64,000 nt of DNA from Cytophagales bacterium (GTDB lineage Bacteria; Bacteroidota; Bacteroidia; Cytophagales; Spirosomataceae): assembly GCA_013298805.1 (NCBI GenBank), contig JAAFIU010000002.1:1-64000 (forward strand). Reading direction: 5' to 3'. The notes under the pieces are model-generated. The model worked only from the letters and a program-made list of their open reading frames with translations, was not told where the DNA came from and did no database searches. Both the position numbers and the translations under genes were made by a program. This document shows, piece by piece, positions 20,299-28,356 of the stretch. The stretch's first letter is position 1, and each line of letters opens with the position of its first letter.

Positions 20299-21360
20299 CT
20301 ATGACATCTCCCCCGCAATTGACCTCATTAAAATCTTTTTAACTTCTTGAATATCTTCGCTTTGTCCCAAAGCAAACATTAATTTGGTAATCGCTGCTTC
20401 GGTAGTGATATCCGCCCCACTTACCACGCCAATTTCTTGTAAAAACTGAGAAGTTTGATAACGTCCTTGAGAAACACGTCCTCCATTACACTGCGAAACA
20501 TTAAAAATAATGATGCCTTTATCAATAAACTCCTTCATTAATTTCAAAAACCATTCATCCGTCGGAGCATTTCCTGAGCCATAAGTTTCTAAAACAACTC
20601 CTCTTAATTCCTTTATTTCCAACACATTACGAACTACTTTTTCAGTAATTCCCGGGAATAGTTTTAGAATAAGAACATTATCATCAAATGTATTATGGAC
20701 TTTCAAAGTGACATTGGGTTCGTAATTCTTCAAGTAAGGTTTATTGTATTCAATCTTAATTCCTGCTTCTGCCAAAACTGGATAATTTTCAGATTCAAAA
20801 GCATTGAATTGTACACTTTCATTTTTCCTTGCCCGATTTCCACGTAATAAAACGGAGTTGAAATAAATACATACTTCCGAAATCACGGGGCGATTGTGCG
20901 TTTGGTCAGCAGCAATTTCGAGAGCAGTAATGAAATTTTCTTTGGCATCAGTACGAGCAACCCCGATGGGCAATTGAGCCCCCGTTAAAATTACGGGTTT
21001 ATTCAGATTTTCCAATAAATAACTCAATGCCGAAGCTGTATAAGCCATAGTATCCGTTCCGTGAATAATCACAAAAGAATCATACTGGGTGTATTTTTCC
21101 TTGATAATTTCAGCTATCTGCACCCAAACATCAGGATTCATATTGGAAGAATCCAACAAATGGTCGAAAGTAAGCACCGAAATCTCAAAATCTAATCGAG
21201 CCATTTCGGGCAAATTATCAGGAATTTGGGCAAAATCGAAAGGTACTAAGCTATCTGTTTTAGCATCATAAACCATTCCTAATGTGCCTCCTGTATAAAT
21301 TACAAGCACTTTTACGTCATTTTTACCGTCTGCTCTTGTTTTAATTTTTATCGTATTCAT
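20299..21360 (-). CDS. ansA: Type I (cytoplasmic) L-asparaginase
   Basis: VIYTGGTLGMVYD and VIIHGTDTMAYTASALSYLL asparaginase motifs. Confidence 0.92.
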   Translation of the reverse strand: MNTIKIKTRADGKNDVKVLVIYTGGTLGMVYDAKTDSLVPFDFAQIPDNLPEMARLDFEISVLTFDHLLDSSNMNPDVWVQIAEIIKEKYTQYDSFVIIHGTDTMAYTASALSYLLENLNKPVILTGAQLPIGVARTDAKENFITALEIAADQTHNRPVISEVCIYFNSVLLRGNRARKNESVQFNAFESENYPVLAEAGIKIEYNKPYLKNYEPNVTLKVHNTFDDNVLILKLFPGITEKVVRNVLEIKELRGVVLETYGSGNAPTDEWFLKLMKEFIDKGIIIFNVSQCNGGRVSQGRYQTSQFLQEIGVVSGADITTEAAITKLMFALGQSEDIQEVKKILMRSIAGEMS

Positions 21361-21376
21361 TGATGAAGTTTATTTG

Positions 21377-21491
21377 TAAGTCCAATGTATTATGTATTAA
21401 GTCTCAAGAAATTAAGCTGATGTATATTTCTTTTATTCAAAAAAAGGATATTCCACAATACTTGAGACCTAAGACTTAGGACTTGAGACTT
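21377..21491. repeat. Period-7 degenerate array, inverted pair (locus A)
   Basis: Left 21377-21418: TAAGTCC AATGTAT TATGTAT TAAGTCT CAAGAAA TTAAGCT; right 21460-21487: ACTTGAG ACCTAAG ACTTAGG ACTTGAG; aagtctcaag (21399-21408) is the exact reverse complement of cttgagactt (21482-21491). Confidence 0.75.
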
Positions 21492-22258
21492 TTCGCATTT
21501 AAGGTAGTTTGTTCTATTACTTTTTCAACGCTAACTTGCATGATATCAGCTACTTTTTGAGCAATAATTGTGAGGTATGCAGGCTCATTTCTCTTTCCAC
21601 GATACGGAACTGGAGCGAGATAAGGAGCGTCAGTTTCCAAAACGATATTTTCTAAACTGATGTGCGGTAGAATTTTGTCTAATCCCCCATTTTTAAAGGT
21701 CACTACGCCACCAATTCCCATTAAAAAACCCAATTCAATGGCTTTTTGGGCATCAGCTAAGTCTCCGCTAAAACAGTGAAAAATCCCTTTCAAATTAGGG
21801 TCGGCATTTTTTTCTATAAGTGCAACGGTCTCCCAAAACGCATTTCTTGAGTGAATATCAATCCATAAATTATGTTTTTTTGCCAATTGACATTGCGTTA
21901 AAAAAGCTTCTTCTTGCTGTTTTTGAAAGGTTTTGTCCCAATATAAATCCATGCCTATTTCTCCTATCGCCAAGAATTTATATTTATTCAGCCATTCTTC
22001 TACGATATATAATTCTTTCTCAAAATCATCCTTCACATAACACGGATGCAAGCCCATCATGGGTAAACATTTGGTTGGATATTGTTCTGCCAAAGCCATC
22101 ATACCATCAATCGTTTCAGAAGCACAATTGGGCATCCAGATTTCAGAAACACCTTCCGAAAATGCCTTTTCTAACATCGCCTCACGGTCTTCCGCAAAGG
22201 CATCATCATAAATATGGGCGTGCGTTTCAATAATACTTAAATTATTCGTCAAATTCAT
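21476..22258 (-). CDS. TatD family hydrolase
   Basis: ETHAHIYDDAF, GEIGMDLYWD, DIHSRNAF, HCFSGD, LETDAPYLAP motifs. Confidence 0.92.
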   Translation of the reverse strand: MNLTNNLSIIETHAHIYDDAFAEDREAMLEKAFSEGVSEIWMPNCASETIDGMMALAEQYPTKCLPMMGLHPCYVKDDFEKELYIVEEWLNKYKFLAIGEIGMDLYWDKTFQKQQEEAFLTQCQLAKKHNLWIDIHSRNAFWETVALIEKNADPNLKGIFHCFSGDLADAQKAIELGFLMGIGGVVTFKNGGLDKILPHISLENIVLETDAPYLAPVPYRGKRNEPAYLTIIAQKVADIMQVSVEKVIEQTTLNAKSLKS

Positions 22259-22281
22259 TTTTGTTAATCTTTATATACTGA

Positions 22282-22416
22282 TTAGGTTTTGGTGTTAGGT
22301 GTCAGTATCAGAAATGCAGTTAGTTCCAATTGTAAAAATTCAAATTGTACATTGAGGCAAATATCTATCCTCTAATATAAACACACTGAAATCTAAACTC
22401 TAAAATCTATCTCAAT
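22282..22416. repeat. Period-7 degenerate array, inverted pair (locus B)
   Basis: Left TTAGGTT TTGGTGT TAGGTGT CAG (22282-22305); right AAATCTA AACTCTA AAATCTA TCTCAAT (22389-22416), whose reverse complement TAGATTT TAGAGTT TAGATTT CAG parallels the left arm. Confidence 0.6.
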
Positions 22417-23410
22417 AAACTCTCCCTTTCCAATCTACTTTCACGGGTGAATAATAGAAAAAAATCATCGTCATTTGCCACCAATTGGCGTAAAATTCGT
22501 ACAAAAATAGGTGTTTAATAAGATGATATTCTTTCAATTTTATAATTGTTGGTAAAACTGTAATGGTTTGATTTAACCATTTCAATAACCACACCCCCCC
22601 TGCGATTTTCCAAGAAAAAGCAAAGCCGATAATGATTAAAATGGGCAAAAAAAGAGCTTGAAAAAACAACAAACCAACTACCCACCAAGGACATTGTAAT
22701 GCTCCAACCATCCATCGTTTGCGTTGATGCAAAAACTCCCGAAGATTAAACATGGGTAATGTTTGATTAAAAACTTCTTGATTGATTGTATTCTTGAAAG
22801 CAAATCCTTTATTTACTACTTCGTGGAATAATGCAAAGTCTTCGGTAATTGAAAATGGTATTTTTGCGTATCCACCTGTACTTTCATAAGCATCACGACT
22901 AACCGCAGAATTATTGCCTAAACCAGTCAAAGGGATTTTTAAATCTGCTGCAATTTTCAATAAAGTAAGAGCATGAAGCCAATCAATTGACTGAAAATGA
23001 TGCCATAATTTATTTCCATGAATAGACGTAATGCCTACTTGATGACCGACTTTAGAATCTTTTTCAAAATTAGCAATCATACCCTTTACCCAATCAGGAT
23101 TAACGGTTACATCGGCATCACAAATCAAAAAATATTTACCCGTTGAATGTTCATAGAGATTAGCTAAAACATTTGCCTTTCCTCTTTGATTATTAATAAC
23201 TTTCTGAATATCAATTAATTGAAAACATTCTTTTCCTTTTATAAAATCAGTTACAAACCATTTTGTATTATCCTCTGAGCTATCATTCCCAATTAATACT
23301 TGCAAACAATCTTTGGGATAATCCAATCGTTCAATGGATTGAAGACAGTTAATTATATTATCTTCTTCATTCCTTGCGGCAATCCATATCGTTATTTTGG
23401 GGTATTTCAT
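22412..23410 (-). CDS. Family 2 glycosyltransferase (membrane)
   Basis: TIWIAARNEEDNIINCL, CDADVTVNP, ITEDFALF, QRKRWMVGAL motifs; TM C-terminus. Confidence 0.88.
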   Translation of the reverse strand: MKYPKITIWIAARNEEDNIINCLQSIERLDYPKDCLQVLIGNDSSEDNTKWFVTDFIKGKECFQLIDIQKVINNQRGKANVLANLYEHSTGKYFLICDADVTVNPDWVKGMIANFEKDSKVGHQVGITSIHGNKLWHHFQSIDWLHALTLLKIAADLKIPLTGLGNNSAVSRDAYESTGGYAKIPFSITEDFALFHEVVNKGFAFKNTINQEVFNQTLPMFNLREFLHQRKRWMVGALQCPWWVVGLLFFQALFLPILIIIGFAFSWKIAGGVWLLKWLNQTITVLPTIIKLKEYHLIKHLFLYEFYANWWQMTMIFFYYSPVKVDWKGRVY

Positions 23411-23455
23411 ACGTGATTTTTAAAGGTATTCAAAAGATATAAGCATTGCCTAATG

Positions 23456-24082
23456 CTACAACTTTTTAAAAGTAAATCCTTGTTCAGATAAATGCTCTAA
23501 TACTCGTGGCAAGGCATACATCACATTCTTACTTGCCTTTATGCTATCATGAAATAATACAATTGAACCGTGTTCTGTGTATTTTAAGGTTTTCCTCAAA
23601 ACTTGTTCTTTATTTATATTTTGGTCATAATCAGCGGTGAGAACATCCCACATCACAATCTCTTGGGTTTTCAGAATTTCTTTTGCCTGATTTCGTTTTA
23701 TTCTGCCATAAGGCGGTCGAAAAAAATGGGTTGATTGCTTTGACATATTTTTTATTTCAACTTGACACAAATCAATGTTGTTCAAATATGCTTCTCTTTC
23801 CGTGTTCCATCCTTTCAAATGATTAAAAGTATGATTTCCAACGGTATGCCCTTGGTTTACAACTTGTTGAAACACATTTGAATGTTTTACAATATTATCT
23901 CCAATACAAAAAAAAGTAGCCTTTGCATTAAATTTCGCCAATTCTTCCAATACAAATTCAGTAATTTCTGGAATTGGGCCATCATCAAAAGTCAAATATA
24001 TTTCCTTTTCTTCGGTCGGAATTCGCCAAAGAAAATCGGGATATAATGCCCGCATTAAGAAATTTGTTTTGTGAATAACCAT
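23456..24082 (-). CDS. Polysaccharide deacetylase (NodB homology)
   Basis: IYLTFDDGPIPE, GNHTFNH, FFRPPYGR, WDVLTADYD motifs. Confidence 0.92.
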   Translation of the reverse strand: MVIHKTNFLMRALYPDFLWRIPTEEKEIYLTFDDGPIPEITEFVLEELAKFNAKATFFCIGDNIVKHSNVFQQVVNQGHTVGNHTFNHLKGWNTEREAYLNNIDLCQVEIKNMSKQSTHFFRPPYGRIKRNQAKEILKTQEIVMWDVLTADYDQNINKEQVLRKTLKYTEHGSIVLFHDSIKASKNVMYALPRVLEHLSEQGFTFKKL

Positions 24083-24085
24083 ATT

Positions 24086-25183
24086 TTACGACAACTTTCT
24101 CCCTTTCCAAGTATAGCCTTTTCCTTGAGCAATTAACCCAAAAAAGACCACATAAAATGGATAAAAAATTTGAACAATTGGAATATATTTAATTTTATCT
24201 CGATGACCTAAAAAACTGATTACCAGCGATAAAAAAACAAATTCAAATGAGAATTTTAACAGTAAATTTGTATAATTCAAAGTAAATAGACTCCAAATCA
24301 CCCCCAAATTTACGATAAAAATAAAGATTGCTAAAGCCGAAACCTTCCAATTTTTGTAATATTTCCATTTACTCGCCCATCGGCGGCGTTGTTGATAAAA
24401 ATGTTGCCAATCGGGTTGAGCGTTTGTAAGCACAATTACTTGTTTATCCGCATTAAAAACCACTTTATCGGGATACTTCTGAGCAATTTTGTGCATTAAA
24501 AACTCATCGTCGCCCGAAGCTAAATGCTCATTTCCTGAAAATCCACCCACTTCTTCAAAAACTTCCCGTGTGTAGGCAATGTTTGCACCATTGCACATAT
24601 TGGGCTTTTTTAAGTACATCGCACACGCCCCCGAACCAATTAAACTGGCAAATTCGATGATTTGAGCCGAATTCCAAAAACTTTCTTCATTAATAAAAGA
24701 GACAGGAGAACTGACCAATTTGGCGTTTGTGGTCTTAAAAATTTGTTCAATGGAGACTAACCAATTTCCCGAAACCCTACAATCGCCATCTGTTGTGATT
24801 ATCAATTCCCCAGAAGAAATTTCGATACTTTTCTGTATTGCTCTTTTTTTGGGAGATGCACTTTTATCATCAAAAATATTGAGCAATTTCAATGTATATT
24901 TTGCCTTTTCTTGAAATTCCAAAATTACATTCTCTGTATTATCTGTCGAACCATCATTAGCTATAATCACCTCAAAATAATCAAAAGGATAATTTTGATT
25001 ATCAAGGTCTTCCAAAAGTTTTACGATATTAGCTTCTTCATTTCTGACAGGAATAATAACGGTTAGTTTTGTATTTCTTTCGCTTGTATTTGAGATTTTT
25101 TCTCGGCTCATTTTCAACCATGTAAAAACCAAAACAAGGTTAAAAAGTGCATATAAAATATTTATTATCAAGAAGAAAAGCAT
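24086..25183 (-). CDS. Family 2 glycosyltransferase (membrane)
   Basis: TVIIPVRNEEANIVKLL, TTDGDCRV, SGDDEFLMHK, QRRRWASKWKYY motifs. Confidence 0.9.
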   Translation of the reverse strand: MLFFLIINILYALFNLVLVFTWLKMSREKISNTSERNTKLTVIIPVRNEEANIVKLLEDLDNQNYPFDYFEVIIANDGSTDNTENVILEFQEKAKYTLKLLNIFDDKSASPKKRAIQKSIEISSGELIITTDGDCRVSGNWLVSIEQIFKTTNAKLVSSPVSFINEESFWNSAQIIEFASLIGSGACAMYLKKPNMCNGANIAYTREVFEEVGGFSGNEHLASGDDEFLMHKIAQKYPDKVVFNADKQVIVLTNAQPDWQHFYQQRRRWASKWKYYKNWKVSALAIFIFIVNLGVIWSLFTLNYTNLLLKFSFEFVFLSLVISFLGHRDKIKYIPIVQIFYPFYVVFFGLIAQGKGYTWKGRKLS

Positions 25184-25221
25184 TGATTTACGTTTTGTGT
25201 AACATGGGAATCTTTCCCGTT

Positions 25222-26199
25222 TTATTTAGATTTTAAAAATAAAAATCCTCCCACTATTACAGGCAGCAAAATATTAATCGACCACAAGAAAAAAGTAGCC
25301 GTAACCACAGGAGACGTTTGAACTGAATAAAGACTAAAAAAATGCAAAGCGGAGAACTCCCTAACGCCTAAATCGCTCAAAAAATTAATGGGTGGAATTA
25401 TGGTTTTGAAAAGTAAAACTAAGCAGGAAATTGCCCATAACTCAAAGAGAGGAATATTTATCTGAAAAATAATTAAGACAATCACAAATTGTAGTGAAAA
25501 AGTAAGATAACGCAATATTGACCAGAAAAAAACGGTTCTAAATTCCCGCAAATCAAATTCAGTGAGAGCTTTTAGGTGATTTTCATATCTTTTTATCCAT
25601 TGAAAATTACTCAAAAATAGCGTTATTTTGTCACGAAAAGTAAAAACAATAATCCCAAAAATCAAGGTGAAGATTAACAAACAAAAAATTATTTGGTCGA
25701 AAATTGAGATATTTTTGGCAAAAATTATCGTGTAAGCAATTACTCCAAAAAGGATTGAAACATAAAACTGAATACCATTTCCTAATAAAATTGAGCCAAT
25801 GCCTTCTGAGCGATTTTTGCTTTTCAATTTCATTAATCGTCCTGCAAAATCTCCCAAATTTGCAGGTGAAACAAAACCCAAAGTCAATCCAATCAAAACG
25901 GATTGGTAAGCATTTACAAAAGTAATATTTTCGATTTTTCGAGCTAAGATTTGCCATTTTTTAGCTTCAAAACCCCAATTTAGGAAGATTAACAAAATAA
26001 CAAATATCAATTTATATGAATTTTCTTGAAAGAAAATTCCTCGAAACTCACGAATTAAACTGTCAATACTTTCTTGTTTTTGTTGGAGAGTTTTGAATAG
26101 AATGATAAAAATTAATGCAAAAACTACCCATTTAATTACCAAAAATAGTTTTTCGGGTAAAATGCTTGCTTTGGGGGGTGTTTCTTGGGTATTTTGCAT
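25222..26199 (-). CDS. Flippase-like/LPG synthase TM-domain family membrane protein
   Basis: 325 aa polytopic; LGFVSPANLGDFAGRLMKLK and DLGVREFSALHFF motifs of the AglD2/LPG_synthase_TM family. Confidence 0.75.
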   Translation of the reverse strand: MQNTQETPPKASILPEKLFLVIKWVVFALIFIILFKTLQQKQESIDSLIREFRGIFFQENSYKLIFVILLIFLNWGFEAKKWQILARKIENITFVNAYQSVLIGLTLGFVSPANLGDFAGRLMKLKSKNRSEGIGSILLGNGIQFYVSILFGVIAYTIIFAKNISIFDQIIFCLLIFTLIFGIIVFTFRDKITLFLSNFQWIKRYENHLKALTEFDLREFRTVFFWSILRYLTFSLQFVIVLIIFQINIPLFELWAISCLVLLFKTIIPPINFLSDLGVREFSALHFFSLYSVQTSPVVTATFFLWSINILLPVIVGGFLFLKSK

Positions 26200-26200
26200 T

Positions 26201-26764
26201 ATGGCTGAAATAAAAGAAAAAATAATTTTAGGGGTTGACCCTGGAACTCGTTTTATGGGTTACGGCGTGATTTTAACGCAAGGCGATTCTATGAAAGTGT
26301 TGCAATATGGAGTCATCAACGTTAGCAAATATACAACGCAAGGAATGAAATTAAAGAAAATTTACGAGCGTATTATTGGTATCATTGAAGAATTTTTGCC
26401 CGATGAGATGGCAATTGAAGCTCCATTTTTTGGCGTAAATGTGCAATCTATGTTGAAATTGGGCAGGGCTCAGGGTGTAGTAATGGCGGCAGCACTTTCT
26501 CGTGAAATTCCAATTGTCGAGTATTCGCCCAAAACAGTAAAACAATCGGTTACGGGCAATGGAAATGCCTCAAAAGAGCAGGTAGCAGCGATGCTCGATA
26601 ATCTTTTGAAAATGAAATTAGATGCCAAAATGTTTGATGCAACGGATGCCTTGGGCATTGCAGTTTGTCATCATTTTCACGGAACGAGTATTATGGCTAC
26701 CATGAAAGGAACGAAAAAAGGGTGGGGTGCTTTTGTGAATGAAAATCCTGAGAGGATAAAATGA
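26201..26764 (+). CDS. ruvC: Holliday junction endodeoxyribonuclease RuvC
   Basis: IILGVDPGTRFMGYGVI, AIEAPFFGVNVQSMLKLGRAQGV, DATDALGIAVCHH; start reassigned to MAEIKEK at 26201. Confidence 0.93.
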   Translation: MAEIKEKIILGVDPGTRFMGYGVILTQGDSMKVLQYGVINVSKYTTQGMKLKKIYERIIGIIEEFLPDEMAIEAPFFGVNVQSMLKLGRAQGVVMAAALSREIPIVEYSPKTVKQSVTGNGNASKEQVAAMLDNLLKMKLDAKMFDATDALGIAVCHHFHGTSIMATMKGTKKGWGAFVNENPERIK

Positions 26765-26811
26765 GAAAAGAGTTAGGGGTTAAGAATTATAAGTTATGAG
26801 TTGAGAAGTTA
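26762..26811. repeat. Period-7 degenerate array (locus C, left arm)
   Basis: TGAGAAA AGAGTTA GGGGTTA AGAATTA TAAGTTA TGAGTTG AGAAGTTA, beginning at the ruvC stop codon. Confidence 0.7.
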
Positions 26812-26859
26812 ATGTGGTTTACAGTTTGCTATGTACTACAATTAAACTAAAAATTTAGA

Positions 26860-28113
26860 ATGAATATTAGACAACGTACATACAAGTTTCTTCTCCTATC
26901 GATTGCTGTTAACTGTTTACTGATAATTGCTAACTGTCACGGTCAATTATCTAATAAACAAGGTATTAGCACTATTTCTATTCATCCTTCTGGTACATTG
27001 TTCACTTTTGGCTTGCCTCAATCTTCTACCATCCCAAGTGGATTTCAGCAAAGTGTTTTTAGTTATACTCCTTTCCCATTTACCGTTTTTCCAGTAAATA
27101 CAAGTATAAACCGACAAGGGAAAACTGAATTTTCTGGCTTAATTGGCTCGTTTGATTTAGGTTTGAATGTTTCTAAACTATTGAAAAATGACCGTATTTT
27201 CAGATGTGAAGCAGGTGTTTATTATGCTTGTGTACCCCATAGCTATGCAATTGGGAACGATTATCAATTTTTATTGAATAATAAAACCGCAAGTATTTGG
27301 CAAAATACTATTAGTTATTCTGGGCTTTCTGCAAGCCTAACTTACACCTCAAAATCACTTGGGAGAAGAACCTGGGGTGAAGCCAGAAATTATGCTCAAT
27401 TCGGAGTTAGAACAATGAATTATTTGGACAAATCGGCTGAAAATCAAGAAGATTGGGTATTTAATGGCAAAGGGTTTAAAATTCAAAGTGAAGTAATTAG
27501 CAGAAACGCTTTCTTGTTTTTTCTCGAACTTGGCAAAACTTATTGGCGAAGAGTTGATGATATGCGTTCTTTAGATATGGGAATTCGTGTTGGTATTCCA
27601 ACCAATAGTTTTGTTTCTAACACTTTTACGGGTTACAACAATAATCAAGCAACTGGAGCCAATAATATTCTTGAAAATGGGGCATATTTTGGCTTTCAAA
27701 TGTCATATCATTTGCCTTTAGTTCAACTCCAAAAAGAAAAACCAAAAATTAAAAAAGCAGATAGAATTTACTGCGAAATGGAACGCAAAGTTACCGTAAA
27801 ACATCGTTACAGAATCACAGAAAATGAACTGAAAATTCAACTTTACGACCATGAAAATGAAGATGAAGACGAAGTTTCAGTCTGTTTTAATGGTCAATAT
27901 ATCCTTGAAAAATATACACTTACACGGAGACCTAAAATTATTACACTCAAATTTCTCCCAAATCAACAAAATATATTGACTGTATTTGCTCATAATACAG
28001 GTAAAGAAGGAGCAAATACCAGTGCTATTCGGTTTGTATTGAGTGGGAAAACAGAGGAAATTATTTTGTATGCCGATAAAAAAGAAGCGGAAGGGATTGA
28101 GTTTTTGTATTGA
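26860..28113 (+). CDS. Secreted hypothetical protein
   Basis: Signal peptide MNIRQRTYKFLLLSIAVNCLLIIANCHG; no confident family. Confidence 0.7.
   Translation: MNIRQRTYKFLLLSIAVNCLLIIANCHGQLSNKQGISTISIHPSGTLFTFGLPQSSTIPSGFQQSVFSYTPFPFTVFPVNTSINRQGKTEFSGLIGSFDLGLNVSKLLKNDRIFRCEAGVYYACVPHSYAIGNDYQFLLNNKTASIWQNTISYSGLSASLTYTSKSLGRRTWGEARNYAQFGVRTMNYLDKSAENQEDWVFNGKGFKIQSEVISRNAFLFFLELGKTYWRRVDDMRSLDMGIRVGIPTNSFVSNTFTGYNNNQATGANNILENGAYFGFQMSYHLPLVQLQKEKPKIKKADRIYCEMERKVTVKHRYRITENELKIQLYDHENEDEDEVSVCFNGQYILEKYTLTRRPKIITLKFLPNQQNILTVFAHNTGKEGANTSAIRFVLSGKTEEIILYADKKEAEGIEFLY
26903..26937. repeat. Period-7 array inside signal-peptide coding sequence (locus C, right arm)
   Basis: TTGCTGT TAACTGT TTACTGA TAATTGC TAACTGT; complement resembles left arm (ACAGTTA ~ AGAGTTA). 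Confidence 0.65.
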
Positions 28114-28165
28114 GAAAAATCAAAAAACTTTCGGAATAATAAACTATGTAACGCAATGAAAATTA

Positions 28166-28261
28166 GACCACTGATTTCACTGATTTTACCGAATTACACC
28201 AATAAAATCATTATACCATTAAGGGAAAATCTGTTAAATTTGTACTATCTGGGTTATATCA
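28166..28261. repeat. Period-9 degenerate array, inverted pair (locus G)
   Basis: Left GACCACTGA TTTCACTGA TTTTACCGA ATTACACCA ATAAAATCA; right AAAATCTGT TAAATTTGT ACTATCTGG GTTATATCA. Confidence 0.6.
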
Positions 28262-28356
28262 TTTGTCATGCGACAAACTCTTTTTAATTCAATTTTTTTT
28301 GCCAATGAAATTTAATTGATTTACTTGCAAAACATCAAAAACTAATCCAAAAACTC

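Noticed and set aside
20000-20350. 116-aa plus-strand ORF across gntP/ansA
   Set aside because: Antisense to two well-supported genes and low-complexity; no promoter or family signal.
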